64,000 nucleotides of DNA from Mycobacterium sp. 4858 (GCF_900240975.1 NZ_LT968776.1:2539092-2603091); one strand, 5' to 3'; shown: positions 25,801-34,491, counted from the first letter of the stretch. The notes: generated from the letters alone by a model not told the origin. A program made the numbers and translations.

Positions 25801-28190
25801 ACAGCGGCCACACCACCTTCCTGGAGCTCGCGCCCAACCCGGTGGCGCTGATGCAGATCGGCCTGACCACTGCCGCCGCGGGTCTGCATGACGCCCAACT
25901 GATTCCGACGCTGGCCCGCAAGCAGGACGACGTCGAGTCGATGATCTCGGCGATGGCCCAGCTCTACGTCTACGGCCACGACCTGGACATCCGCACGCTG
26001 TTCAGCCGCGCTTCTTCGGGGCCGGCAGGCCCCGAAGATTTTGCGAACATCCCGCCGACGAGGTTCAAGCGCAAGGAGCACTGGCTGGACGTGCACTTCG
26101 CGCACGGCAGCAGCTCGGTGCTGATGCCGGGTAACCACGTCGCGCTGCCGGACGGCCGCCACGTGTGGGAGTACAACCCCCGCGGCCTGACGGACCTGCC
26201 CGCACTGGTGAAAGCCGCCGCGGCCGAGGTGCTTCCGGACGCGCAGCTGGCCGCGGCCGAGCAGCGTGCGGTTCCGGGTGAAGGCGCACGTCTGGTGACG
26301 ACGCTGACCCGGCACCCCGGCGGCGCCTCGGTGCAGGTACACGCCCGCATCGACAAGTCCTTCACGCTGGTGTACGACGCGCTGGTGACCCGCGGCGGCG
26401 AGGCGGGCGTCGCCCTGCCGGCCGCGGTCGGTGCGGGCGCGGCCATCACGGCCGCCTCCAACGGGGCGGCGGCCGCGCTTGAGGCACCCGCCGACGAACC
26501 CGAGGCCGAGACCCTGACGGACAGCCTGACCAACCGGTACTTCTCGGCCAGCATGGGCAAATGGTCGCCGGATTCCGGCGAGACCATCGGCGAGCGGCTG
26601 GGCCTGATCGTCGGCTCGGCCATGGGTTACGAACCCGAGGACCTGCCGTGGGAGGTGCCGCTGATCGAGCTCGGCCTGGACTCGCTGATGGCGGTGCGGA
26701 TCAAGAACCGCGTCGAGTACGACTTCGACCTGCCGCCGATCCAGTTGACGGCGGTGCGCGACGCCAACCTCTACGCCATCGAGAAGTTGATCGAGTACGC
26801 GGTCGAGCACCGCGACGAGGTCGAGCAGCTGCACGAGCACCAGAAGACGCTCACGCCCGAGGAGATCGCCAAAGAGCAGGCGCAGCTGCTGAGCGGGGCA
26901 ACGCCGACGACGGTGGCCGCACCCGCGCCGGACCCGCAAGCGGAGCCGGAGACGCAGCCGGCACCGCCGGCGTCGGACGCGTCGATCCCGCCGCCGCCGA
27001 CGGATCCGTCCGGCCCGAAGGGGGCGGCGACCAACGGCGCGAAGCCCGATCTCGCGGGGGCGCTCAGCCAGGAGGCGGTGTCCAAGGCGCTGAATTCCGA
27101 TGTGCCGCCGCGTGATGCGGCTGAGCGGGTCACCTTCGCCACCTGGGCGATCGTCACGGGCAAGTCGCCGGGCGGCATCTTCAACCCGCTGCCCAAGCTC
27201 GACGAGGACACCGCGGCCAAGATGGCGCAGCGGCTTTCCGAGCGCGCCGACGGCCCCGTCAGCGCCGAGGACGTCCTGACGTCGGACACCATCGAGGCGC
27301 TGGCCGAGAAGGTCCGCCAGTACCTGGAGGCCGGCCACATCGACGGCTTCGTCCGCACCCTGCGGGCGCGCCCCGAGGGCAGCTCGAAACCCGCGGTGTT
27401 CGTCTTCCATCCCGCCGGCGGTTCAACGGTGGTCTACGAGCCGCTGCTGAATCGGTTGCCCGCGGACACGCCGATGTACGGGTTCGAGCGCGTGGAGGGC
27501 ACCGTCCAGGAGCGGGCCGCCCAGTACGTGCCGAAGCTGTTGGAGATGAACGCGGGCAAGCCGTTCATCCTGGCCGGCTGGTCGCTCGGCGGCGCGCTGG
27601 CGTACGCGTGCGCGATCGGCTTGAAGCGCGCGGGTGAAGACGTGCGCTTCGTCGGGATGATCGACACCGTGCGCGCCGGCGAGGAGATCCCCCAGACACA
27701 GGAGGAGACCCGCAAGCGCTGGGACCGGTACGCGAAGTTCGCCGAGCGCACCTTCAACGTCGAGATTCCGGCGATCCCCTACGAGCAGCTCGAAGAGCTC
27801 GACGACGAGGGCCAGGTCCAGTTCGTGCTGGACATCGTCCAGCAGAGCGGCGTGCAGATCCCGGGCGGCATCGTCGAGCACCAGCGGACGTCCTACCTGG
27901 ACAACCGGGCGCTCGAGACCGTACACATCGAGCCGTACGACGGCCACGTGACCCTGTACATGGCCGATCGCTACCACGACGACGTGATCGAGTTCGAGCC
28001 GCGATATGCGGTCCGCCAGCCCGACGGCGGCTGGGGCGAGTACGTGGCCGACCTCGAGGTGGTACCCATCGGCGGCGAGCACATCCAGGCCATCGACGAA
28101 CCGATCATCGGCAAGGTCGGTGCTCACCTCTCGGATGTGCTGAATAAGGTGGAGGCCGAAACCAGTCAGACGAGTGAGGTGGGCAAGTAG
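22845..28190 (+). CDS. pks13: Mycolic acid condensing polyketide synthase Pks13
   Basis: A 1781-residue type I PKS that performs the Claisen condensation of meromycolate with a carboxylated C22-26 acyl unit, then transfers the alpha-alkyl beta-ketoester to trehalose. Domains in order: ACP (Ser58 in ELGLSSRD), KS (Cys290 in VDTACSSSL, with EAHGTG and KTNVGHLE), AT (Ser809 in GQSLGEP), ACP (Ser1280 in GLDSLMAV) and thioesterase (Ser1580 in GWSLGGA). No reductive domains are present, as expected. The linker between the second ACP and the TE is Pro/Ala-rich and appears about 30 residues longer than in M. tuberculosis. Its stop overlaps the accD4 start by one base. Confidence 0.97.
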   Translation: MAELDDSQNQQENLPASKTDMTVPEMREWLRNWVGRAVGKSPDDVDESVPMVELGLSSRDAVAMAADIEDMTGVTLSVAVAFQHPTIESLATRIIEGEPEVDPSSDDVSDWTRNGPAERVDIAIVGLSTRLPGDMNTPDETWQALMEGRDAITDLPEGRWEEFLEEPRLAERMAKARTRGGYLKDIKGFDSEFFAVAKTEADNIDPQQRMALELTWEALEHARIPASSLRGESVGVYVGVSNNDYSFLAVSDPTVAHPYAITGTATSIIANRVSYFYDFRGPSVAVDTACSSSLVAIHQAVQALRNREADVAVAGGVNALVTPVVTLGFDEIGQVLSPDGRIKSFSSDADGYTRSEGGGMLVLKRVDDARRDGDQILAVIAGSAVNHDGRSNGLIAPNQDAQADVLRRAYKDAGIDPRTVDYIEAHGTGTVLGDPIEAEALGRVVGRGRPADRPALLGAVKTNVGHLESAAGAASMAKVVLALQHDKLPPSINFAGPSPYIDFDAMRLKVIDQPTDWPRYGGYALAGVSSFGFGGANAHLVVREVLPRDVIEREPEPEPKTTAEAASEAAEPPVMEAHALRFDDFGNIIPDQEAPEEDEYELPGVTDEALRLKEIALEELAAQEVAEPTKPLIPLVVSAFLTSRKKAAAAELADWMESPEGQAASLESIGRSLSRRNHGRSRAVVLAHDHEEAVKGLRAVAEGKQRPGVFSVDGPVTNGPVWAMAGFGAQHRKMGKSLYLRNEVFAEWIEKVDALIQDERGYSILELILDDSQDYGIETSNVVIFAIQIALGELLKHHGAKPAAVVGQSLGEPASAYFAGGLSLADAARVIASRSHLMGEGEAMLFGEYIRFMALVEYSADELKTVFADFPGLEVCVYAAPSQTVIGGPPEQIDAIVARAESEGRFARKLQTKGAGHTSQMDPLLGEFSAELQGIHPLSPTVGIFSTVHEGSYIKPGGEPVHDVDYWVKGMRHSVYFTHGVRNAVDSGHTTFLELAPNPVALMQIGLTTAAAGLHDAQLIPTLARKQDDVESMISAMAQLYVYGHDLDIRTLFSRASSGPAGPEDFANIPPTRFKRKEHWLDVHFAHGSSSVLMPGNHVALPDGRHVWEYNPRGLTDLPALVKAAAAEVLPDAQLAAAEQRAVPGEGARLVTTLTRHPGGASVQVHARIDKSFTLVYDALVTRGGEAGVALPAAVGAGAAITAASNGAAAALEAPADEPEAETLTDSLTNRYFSASMGKWSPDSGETIGERLGLIVGSAMGYEPEDLPWEVPLIELGLDSLMAVRIKNRVEYDFDLPPIQLTAVRDANLYAIEKLIEYAVEHRDEVEQLHEHQKTLTPEEIAKEQAQLLSGATPTTVAAPAPDPQAEPETQPAPPASDASIPPPPTDPSGPKGAATNGAKPDLAGALSQEAVSKALNSDVPPRDAAERVTFATWAIVTGKSPGGIFNPLPKLDEDTAAKMAQRLSERADGPVSAEDVLTSDTIEALAEKVRQYLEAGHIDGFVRTLRARPEGSSKPAVFVFHPAGGSTVVYEPLLNRLPADTPMYGFERVEGTVQERAAQYVPKLLEMNAGKPFILAGWSLGGALAYACAIGLKRAGEDVRFVGMIDTVRAGEEIPQTQEETRKRWDRYAKFAERTFNVEIPAIPYEQLEELDDEGQVQFVLDIVQQSGVQIPGGIVEHQRTSYLDNRALETVHIEPYDGHVTLYMADRYHDDVIEFEPRYAVRQPDGGWGEYVADLEVVPIGGEHIQAIDEPIIGKVGAHLSDVLNKVEAETSQTSEVGK

Positions 28191-29764
28191 TGACGGAGAT
28201 GGCGCCAGCTCCCATTCAGCACACCACCGCCGAGAAGCTGGCCGAGCTCTACGCTCGCCTGGAACTGGCCAAAGAGCCCGGCGGCGAGAAGGCCGTCGCC
28301 AAGCGCGAGAAGAAGGGCATCCCCAGCGCCCGCGCCCGCATCCACGCGCTGGTCGACCCGGGCACCTTCATGGAGGTCGGCGCGTTGGCCAAGACGCCGA
28401 ACGACCCGAACGCGCTCTACGGCGACGGGTGCGTCACCGGGCACGCCATGATCGACGGCCGTCCGGTCGGGGTGTTCTCCCACGACCAGACGGTGTTCCA
28501 GGGCACGGTCGGCGAGATGTTCGGCCGCAAGGTGGCCCGCCTGATGGAGTGGTGCGCGATGGTCGCCTGCCCGATCATCGGCATCCAGGACTCCGGCGGG
28601 GCCCGCATCCAGGACGCCGTCACCTCGCTGGCGTGGTACGCCGAGCTGGGCCGCCGGCACGAGGCGCTGTCCGGCCTGGTGCCGCAGATCTCCCTGATCT
28701 TCGGCAAATGCGCCGGGGGAGCGGTCTATTCGCCGATCCAGGACGACCTGCTGGTCTCGGTGCGTGACCAGGGCTATTTCTTCGTCACCGGCCCCGACGT
28801 GATCAAGGAGGTCACCGGCGAGGAGGTCACGCTCGACGAGCTCGGCGGCTCCGACGCGCAGGCCCGCTACGGCAACATCCACCAGGTGGTCGACTCCGAG
28901 GCCGAGGCGTTCCAGTACGTGCGCGACTTCCTGTCATTCCTGCCGTCGAGCACCTTCGGCCAGCCGCCGATCGTCAATCCCGGGCTGGAACCGGAGATCA
29001 CCCCGACCGACCTCGAGCTCGACGCGATCGTGCCGGACTCCGACAACGCGGCCTATGACATGCACGAGATCCTGCTGCGCATCTTCGACGACGGCGACTT
29101 CCTCGACGTCGCCGCGCAGCACGGCCCGGCCATCATCACCGGATACGCGCGCGTCGACGGCCACCCCGTGGGGGTCATCGCCAACCAGCCCATGTACATG
29201 TCGGGGGCGATCGACAACGAGGCGTCCGACAAGGCGGCGCGGTTCGTCCGGTTCTGCGACGCGTTCAACATCCCGCTGGTCTTCGTGGTGGACACCCCTG
29301 GCTTCCTGCCGGGCGCCGAGGAGGAGAAGCGGGGCATCATCAAGCGCGGCGGCCGGTTCCTCTACTCGGTGGTCGAGGCCGACGTGCCGAAGGTGACCAT
29401 CACCGTCCGCAAGTCCTACGGCGGCGCCTACGCGGTGATGGGGTCCCGGCAGCTGACCGCCGACTTCAACTTCGCCTGGCCCACCGCGCGGATCGCGGTG
29501 ATCGGTGCCGAGGGGGCCGCGCAGCTGCTGATGAAGCGCTTCCCCGACCCGACCACGCCCGAGGCGCAGCAGATCAAGAAGGACTTCATCGAGGGTTACA
29601 ACCTCAACATGGCGATCCCGTGGACCGCCGCCGAGCGCGGGTTCATCGACGCGGTCATCGACCCGCACGAGACCCGGCTGCTGCTGCGCAAGTCGCTGAA
29701 GCTGTTGCGGGACAAGCAGTTGTGGTTCCGCACCGCGCGCAAGCACGGGCTGATCCCGGTCTGA
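28190..29764 (+). CDS. accD4: Long-chain acyl-CoA carboxylase beta subunit AccD4
   Basis: A 524-residue carboxyltransferase subunit. Together with AccA3, AccD5 and AccE5 it carboxylates the C24-26 acyl-CoA used by Pks13. The crotonase-like N and C halves are clear: QDSGGARIQDAV, FGKCAGGAVYSP and EVTGEEVTLDELGG in the first, VVDTPGFLPGAEEE and KSYGGAYAVMGS in the second. The start is GTG at 28190, sharing a base with the pks13 stop (TAGTG). It is last gene of the operon; in M. tuberculosis an IS1557 transposase follows, absent here. Confidence 0.96.
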   Translation: MTEMAPAPIQHTTAEKLAELYARLELAKEPGGEKAVAKREKKGIPSARARIHALVDPGTFMEVGALAKTPNDPNALYGDGCVTGHAMIDGRPVGVFSHDQTVFQGTVGEMFGRKVARLMEWCAMVACPIIGIQDSGGARIQDAVTSLAWYAELGRRHEALSGLVPQISLIFGKCAGGAVYSPIQDDLLVSVRDQGYFFVTGPDVIKEVTGEEVTLDELGGSDAQARYGNIHQVVDSEAEAFQYVRDFLSFLPSSTFGQPPIVNPGLEPEITPTDLELDAIVPDSDNAAYDMHEILLRIFDDGDFLDVAAQHGPAIITGYARVDGHPVGVIANQPMYMSGAIDNEASDKAARFVRFCDAFNIPLVFVVDTPGFLPGAEEEKRGIIKRGGRFLYSVVEADVPKVTITVRKSYGGAYAVMGSRQLTADFNFAWPTARIAVIGAEGAAQLLMKRFPDPTTPEAQQIKKDFIEGYNLNMAIPWTAAERGFIDAVIDPHETRLLLRKSLKLLRDKQLWFRTARKHGLIPV

Positions 29765-29773
29765 GCGCGAGTC

Positions 29774-30619
29774 CTAGTCGACCAGCGACTGGGTCCCCAG
29801 CACGATGGCGAGGGCGAGCCGCTCGGCATCCTCGGTGCCGGGTTCGGCGGTGTAGATCATGATGCGGATGTCGTCGGCGGCGACGATGAACGTGTCGCAG
29901 GCGAGCGCGATGTGGCCGACCTCGGGGTGGTCGATCACCTTGTGCCGGCCGAAGTCGTGGTGCGGCTGCGGCGCGCCGGTCTCCCAGAGTTCGACGAACC
30001 GCGGGCTGTGCGCGGCAAGCTCGCGGATCAGCGACTTCAACCGCTGGTCGGCGGGATAGCGGGCGGTGGTCAACCGCAGGTCGGCGACCAAGCCCGCCTC
30101 GAACTCGGCTCTCTCAGCGGGCGTGTGGACGGCTCGGGTGCCGGGGCCGATCAGGTTGCGCCAGAGGCTGTTTCGCTCATTTCCCCGCCACGCAGTGGTC
30201 GGTCCCATCAGCGCGTCGTACGGGGGGTTGGCGACCAGGAGGGTCCAGGTGGCGTCGTAGACGGCGACCGGCGTATTCGCCAGGCGGTCCAGGATTCGCT
30301 GGACGCTGGGCGTTACCCGCGACGACACCATGTGCTGCCCGGGCGTAACGTGCCCGGACAGCCGGAAGAGCAACTCGCGCTCCGAGTCGGAGACCCGCAA
30401 GGCGCGGGCGAGGGCTTCGACGACCTGAATCGAGGGGGACGTGGCCCGGCCCTGTTCGAGCCTGGTCAGGTAGTCCACCGAGATTCCGGCCAGCGCCGCG
30501 AGCTCTTCGCGGCGCAGCCCCGCCGCTCGCCGGCGCCCGCCGACCGGGGCGCCGACCGCGGCGGGGGTAACCCGGTCGCGCCAATGCCGCACCGTTCGCC
30601 CGAACCCCCACGTTTCCAT
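29774..30619 (-). CDS. MmyB-like (MLTR) XRE-family transcriptional regulator
   Basis: A 281-residue regulator. The N-terminus is an XRE helix-turn-helix (GLRREELAALAGISVDYLTRLEQGR, about residues 34-59). The C-terminal half is the MmyB-like ligand-binding domain, with DATWTLLVANPPYDALMG and DHPEVGHIALACDTF. MLTR proteins are known to lie next to short-chain dehydrogenase genes, as here, and probably bind a fatty acid-like ligand. The ATG at 30619 is preferred over an upstream start that would overlap the divergent SDR gene. It probably represses itself and the SDR gene through the 112-bp shared spacer. Confidence 0.87.
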   Translation of the reverse strand: METWGFGRTVRHWRDRVTPAAVGAPVGGRRRAAGLRREELAALAGISVDYLTRLEQGRATSPSIQVVEALARALRVSDSERELLFRLSGHVTPGQHMVSSRVTPSVQRILDRLANTPVAVYDATWTLLVANPPYDALMGPTTAWRGNERNSLWRNLIGPGTRAVHTPAERAEFEAGLVADLRLTTARYPADQRLKSLIRELAAHSPRFVELWETGAPQPHHDFGRHKVIDHPEVGHIALACDTFIVAADDIRIMIYTAEPGTEDAERLALAIVLGTQSLVD

Positions 30620-30663
30620 CCCTTCACTGTGCGCGACGCCGGCGTCAGGGGAAAGGGGTTGTC

Positions 30664-30676
30664 CTGGCCCTGCCAG
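30664..30676. promoter_or_regulatory. Candidate operator between regulator and SDR
   Basis: CTGGC-CCT-GCCAG is an inverted repeat in the 112-bp divergent spacer. A second pair, CCGGA (30688-30692) and TCCGG (30707-30711), lies nearer the SDR start. Either could be the site of the MmyB-like regulator. No promoter consensus is obvious. Confidence 0.35.
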
Positions 30677-30731
30677 TCCTACGAAAACCGGACGACTGCC
30701 TGAACATCCGGCGACGGCCAAGACTGCAACC

Positions 30732-31667
30732 ATGAACGAGATCGCTTCCGGAACCGTCTTGCTGACCGGGCCGACCGGCGGCCTGGGAAAGGCTGCGACG
30801 CTGGCCATTGCCCGTCGCCCCCCGTCCGATCGTCCCGATCTGCTACTGGTGGGCAGGCCGGGTCAGGCGCTGACCGCGGTGGCCGAGGAGGCCAGGTCGG
30901 CGGGCGCGACGGTACATGAAATCGCCTGTGACCTTGCGCGGCTTTCCGACGTGCGCAGCGCGGGCCGGATGGCCAAGGATCTGCTGCTGTCCGGCGCGGT
31001 GCGCCCGTTGCGGGGATTGGTGGCGAACGCCGGGATCGGGTTTGCTGACACGCGCAACGCGTCAGCCGACGGATTCGAGCTCACCTTCGCCGTCAACTAC
31101 CTGGCGCATGCGCAGCTCATCGGGGACCTGCTGGGCTCGTTCTCCGTGCCGGCCCGCGTGGTGCTCGTCGGCTCGAACACCTACCACCAGAACGTGTTTC
31201 GCCGGTGGCTGCGCGTCCCGCCGGCGCGCTGGCGCGATCCGCTGGAGCTGGCCCGGCCCAGCCCCGCGGACACACCGTCGACGTTCGAGCAATCTGGGAT
31301 CGCCTATTCCAACTCGAAACTCGCCCTCCTGTATTACGCGCACGAACTGCAACGGCGCGCCCCCGACGGAGTCAACGTGACGGTGTTCGAGCCGGGATTC
31401 ATGCCGGGCACCGGGCTGAGCAGGGCCCATGGTCCCGCCATGCAGCGGGTGGGGCGCGTCATCGAGCGAATCCCTGGGGTGTCTGCCCCGCGCCGGTCTG
31501 GCCCCGCGCTGGCATCGATCGTGCTCGACGGCCGGTGGGCGCATCTGCGCGACGGCGCGTTCGTCGTCAAAACCCAAGAGCGCCAGGTGAAACCGTTCGC
31601 GCAGGATCGTCAGCGTGAAGCGCGGCTGTGGGAGGCCACCACCGAACTGCTCGACGCCGTCAAGTGA
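30732..31667 (+). CDS. Short-chain dehydrogenase/reductase
   Basis: A 311-residue NAD(P)-dependent SDR. The cofactor motif is TGPTGGLGKA near the N-terminus, NAG is in LVANAGIGF, and the active site is Tyr-x3-Lys in AYSNSKLA with an upstream Ser (VGSNTY). The C-terminal part resembles the light-dependent protochlorophyllide reductase/WW-domain oxidoreductase type of SDR. It is divergent from the MmyB-like regulator gene, which probably controls it. The substrate is unknown. The 3' end overlaps the convergent fadE35 end by 8 bp. Confidence 0.87.
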   Translation: MNEIASGTVLLTGPTGGLGKAATLAIARRPPSDRPDLLLVGRPGQALTAVAEEARSAGATVHEIACDLARLSDVRSAGRMAKDLLLSGAVRPLRGLVANAGIGFADTRNASADGFELTFAVNYLAHAQLIGDLLGSFSVPARVVLVGSNTYHQNVFRRWLRVPPARWRDPLELARPSPADTPSTFEQSGIAYSNSKLALLYYAHELQRRAPDGVNVTVFEPGFMPGTGLSRAHGPAMQRVGRVIERIPGVSAPRRSGPALASIVLDGRWAHLRDGAFVVKTQERQVKPFAQDRQREARLWEATTELLDAVK

Positions 31668-33444
31668 GCGCGTAACCCGTCAGCGCGCCGTCGGCCAGTT
31701 CGTCGAAGCGCTCGAGCGCCTCGTCACGGTCGGCGTCGATGCCGCGCAGCGCTCCGCGGTCGGCGAGATACTGCTGCGCGTGGAGCCGGGCGACCAGCGC
31801 CTTGCGCTCCCCGCCGCGGGTCGCGCGTTCCCAGGCGGCCTGCTCGGTGAGCAGCGCGCCCGCGTAGACGTCACCCATGAATTGGGCCAGCGGGAAGAGC
31901 CGCGCCTCGGCCACGTCGCGGTCCAGTTTGGACCAGGCGCTGATCGCTGCGTCCAGGTCCTCGATGCGCCCGGCGACCAGCCGGGTGGTGTCGTCGTCGT
32001 CGGACACCGAGACCGCGTCGCGCAGCCGCGCCAGCAACGCCTCGTGCGCGCGGGTCTGCTCGATGCCGCGCCGCACGTCCAGGCAGAGGATGTTGTCGGG
32101 TCCCTCCCAGATGGTGTTGACCTGCGCGTCGCGCAGCAGCCGGGCCACCGGCCAGGTCTCGATATAGCCGTTGCCGCCATGGATTTCGATGGCATCGGAC
32201 GCCGCGGTGATCCCGAGCCGGCAGGCCTTGAGCTTGGTGACCGGGACCGCGATGCGCTGCCGCATGCCGCGCGGCTGGCGGTGGTTGGTGGCGCCGGTGC
32301 CGTCGAAAACCATTGCCTGCGCGGCTTCGACATCGACGATCATCTCGGCCAGCTTGCGCCGCATCAGCGGCTTGTCGATGAGCGCGCCGCCGAACGCGTG
32401 CCGCCGCCGGGCGTAACACAACGACTCGACCAGGGCGCGCCGCGCGTTGCCGAGCCCGAACAGGGCGATGCCCAGGCGCGCGGCGTTGGTCAGCTCCATC
32501 ATGCGGCCCAGCCCCTTGCCGTCGGACGGGCCCGCCTCCCCGGTGGGTTCGCCGGACAGCAGAAACGCCTCGGCGTCAACGAATTCCACCTCGCCGGAGG
32601 CCACCGAGCGGGTGCCGAGCTTGTCCTTGAGGCGGCGCACCCGCACCCCGTTGCGCGACCCGTCGCGGCGGGTGCGCAGCACCAGGAAGTTGGCCACGCC
32701 GCGCGTCGAGTCGGGCGCTCCCTCCGGTTTGGCCAGCACGACGAACGCCTCGCCGGCGCAGTTGGAGGCAAACCACTTGAAGCCGTTGAGAATCCAGGCG
32801 TCACCTGCGCGGGTCGCGGTGGTCTCCAACGCGCCCAGGTCCGAGCCGCCGGTGCGTTCGGTCAGTAGTTGCGCCGTCTCGCCCGCCCACTCGCCGGAGG
32901 CGAATTTGGCCAGCACGTGCTCGCGTACGTCGGCGGGCGCGTAGGCGGCCACCAGCGACTGGACCATGCCGCCGCCCGTGCCGAGCGCGCAGCCCATCCC
33001 GATATCGGCCTGGTTGAGCAGATAGTTCGACGCGAACAGGCCCAGACCCGAGCTGACTTTGGCGGCCCGCGCATCGTTGCGCAGGGCCTGCTGGGCGTCC
33101 AGGACGGCGCGCTTGGACTGGGTGAAGGAGGCCGGCATGACGACCTGGCTGATGTCGTGGCCCCAGCGGTCGTACCGCTCGAGCCGGGGCGGGTTGCGGT
33201 CGGTCTCCTCGGCCCATCTCGCGATCGGTCCGCCCATCAGCTCGCCCATGCGCGCCAGGTGCGGCTCTATGACCCTCAGCTCGTCGGGCTGCAGGTAGTA
33301 CGCCATGGTGAACTGCAGGGTGGGGTCGGTGAGGTACCAGTTGAGACCCACGGCCCCGCGGTAGCTCTCGGTCCGGTAGCGCTGGGCCTTTTCCTCGGTG
33401 GCGAAGGGCAACCGATCCACCGCCTCAACGGCGTAGTCGCTCAT
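31660..33444 (-). CDS. fadE35: Acyl-CoA dehydrogenase FadE35 (AidB-like)
   Basis: A 594-residue flavoprotein of the acyl-CoA dehydrogenase superfamily, of the AidB-like length. The central domain holds LTERTGGSDLGALETTATR and LNGFKWFASN; the C-terminal helical domain has IEIHGGNGYIETWPVARLLRDAQVNTIWEGPDN-like signatures typical of AidB and isovaleryl-CoA types. The probable reaction is FAD-dependent alpha,beta-dehydrogenation, but AidB members may bind nucleic acid instead. The gene is last in a three-gene set with the membrane protein and the FHA protein, 10 bp after the latter. Position matches Rv3797. Confidence 0.88.
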   Translation of the reverse strand: MSDYAVEAVDRLPFATEEKAQRYRTESYRGAVGLNWYLTDPTLQFTMAYYLQPDELRVIEPHLARMGELMGGPIARWAEETDRNPPRLERYDRWGHDISQVVMPASFTQSKRAVLDAQQALRNDARAAKVSSGLGLFASNYLLNQADIGMGCALGTGGGMVQSLVAAYAPADVREHVLAKFASGEWAGETAQLLTERTGGSDLGALETTATRAGDAWILNGFKWFASNCAGEAFVVLAKPEGAPDSTRGVANFLVLRTRRDGSRNGVRVRRLKDKLGTRSVASGEVEFVDAEAFLLSGEPTGEAGPSDGKGLGRMMELTNAARLGIALFGLGNARRALVESLCYARRRHAFGGALIDKPLMRRKLAEMIVDVEAAQAMVFDGTGATNHRQPRGMRQRIAVPVTKLKACRLGITAASDAIEIHGGNGYIETWPVARLLRDAQVNTIWEGPDNILCLDVRRGIEQTRAHEALLARLRDAVSVSDDDDTTRLVAGRIEDLDAAISAWSKLDRDVAEARLFPLAQFMGDVYAGALLTEQAAWERATRGGERKALVARLHAQQYLADRGALRGIDADRDEALERFDELADGALTGYALT

Positions 33445-33454
33445 GGCACAGACG

Positions 33455-33904
33455 CTACGCGTTGGCGAGGAAAAGCAGACGCACCCTGCCGAGCTGGATT
33501 TCGTCGCCGTCGGCCAGCACGGCGGAGTCGACGGCCTCGCGGTTGAGATACGTGTGGTTCATGCTGCCCACGTCGACGATGCGGAATTGGCCGCCCTCGC
33601 TGAGGAATTCGGCGTGCCGACGGCTGACCGTGATGTCGTCGAGGTAGATGTCGCTTTCCGGGTGCCGGCCCGCCGACATGACGGGCTGGGTCAAGGCGAA
33701 CCGTGACCCGGTGTTGGGCCCGCGCGTGACGACCAGCATCGCGGAGCCCGGGCTCAACGCTGGCCTATTCTCGACCGCCGCTTCGGCAGCGGCGGTTACC
33801 GGCGCGTCGAACTCGGCGGTTACGGCGGCGCCCATGTCACCGGTCAGCTCCTCCGAGCCCTCCCCCGCGGTTGGCCGGTGCGGCGGCGATCCTTCGTTGT
33901 TCAC
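33455..33904 (-). CDS. GarA-like FHA-domain protein
   Basis: A 149-residue protein. The FHA domain occupies about residues 48-145 and has the phosphothreonine-binding residues: Arg of SAGRHPESD, Ser of VSRRHAEF and Asn of SMNHTYLNRE. The segment ALSPGSAMLVVTRGPNTGSRF is very close to GarA (Rv1827). GarA regulates glutamate metabolism by an N-terminal ETT motif phosphorylated by PknB or PknG; that motif is missing here, where the N-terminus is Glu/Ala-rich. The GTG start at 33904 overlaps the stop of the membrane protein gene (GTGA). It may bind a phosphorylated partner but cannot self-switch in the same way. Confidence 0.85.
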   Translation of the reverse strand: MNNEGSPPHRPTAGEGSEELTGDMGAAVTAEFDAPVTAAAEAAVENRPALSPGSAMLVVTRGPNTGSRFALTQPVMSAGRHPESDIYLDDITVSRRHAEFLSEGGQFRIVDVGSMNHTYLNREAVDSAVLADGDEIQLGRVRLLFLANA

Positions 33905-34368
33905 GCGGCTCGCGGCAGATCCGGATTCGCCGCTGCCGCTTGCGATGTCGGCCGCTGCGGTGCGGGTGCCCAGCCGACGTAGGTGAGGTACAGGCCGACG
34001 AGGGCGAAGATCACGCAGAGCGTGATCCACCAGGCCTGCGCGCCGATCATGTCATCCGCCAGCGACGCGAAGAACCGGGGAAAGGCCACCAGCAGCACCC
34101 CGCGCAGCACGATCAGCCAGCCGAGCAGGGAAACGATGGCGGCCGCGGCGCCTTTCCAGCTTCGGTGCGCGGCAACGATGCTCAGGCCGACCAGCAAGAT
34201 GAAGGCGCCCGTCACGAAGGTCCACATCGAATTCGCCTCGAACTGTGACAGCAGCGACTGCATGTCCGAGGCGCGCGCCACCGCCGTCACGTCGACGATG
34301 ACGAGGAAGGGGCCGAGCACGCGCGAGAAAAAGCGCGTCGCGGTCTGTGATTGTGGTGAGTCGTTCAT
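33901..34368 (-). CDS. Small integral membrane protein of unknown function
   Basis: A 155-residue protein with four predicted membrane helices (about 12-28, 45-64, 76-100 and 115-135) and a short cytosolic Pro/Ala tail. No catalytic motif was recognised. The ATG at 34368 follows GAGAGGCACGG, and an alternative at 34383 has a purine run too close for use. It is translationally coupled to the FHA protein, suggesting a shared signalling or envelope role. I do not recognise the family. Confidence 0.75.
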   Translation of the reverse strand: MNDSPQSQTATRFFSRVLGPFLVIVDVTAVARASDMQSLLSQFEANSMWTFVTGAFILLVGLSIVAAHRSWKGAAAAIVSLLGWLIVLRGVLLVAFPRFFASLADDMIGAQAWWITLCVIFALVGLYLTYVGWAPAPQRPTSQAAAANPDLPRAA

Positions 34369-34491
34369 GGCCGTGCCTCTCATCCTCCGCCGGTCATTCG
34401 GCGATCCCCATTATCGGAGCACTTGACCGAGGCGCCGAGATAGGGACTTTTGGCCTGCGTCGGCGGGACCGAAGTGATGGCGGGACGGCGG

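Noticed and set aside
29764..30732. Insertion sequence after accD4 as in M. tuberculosis (IS1557)
   Set aside because: No transposase-like protein or terminal inverted repeats; the interval encodes an MmyB-like regulator.
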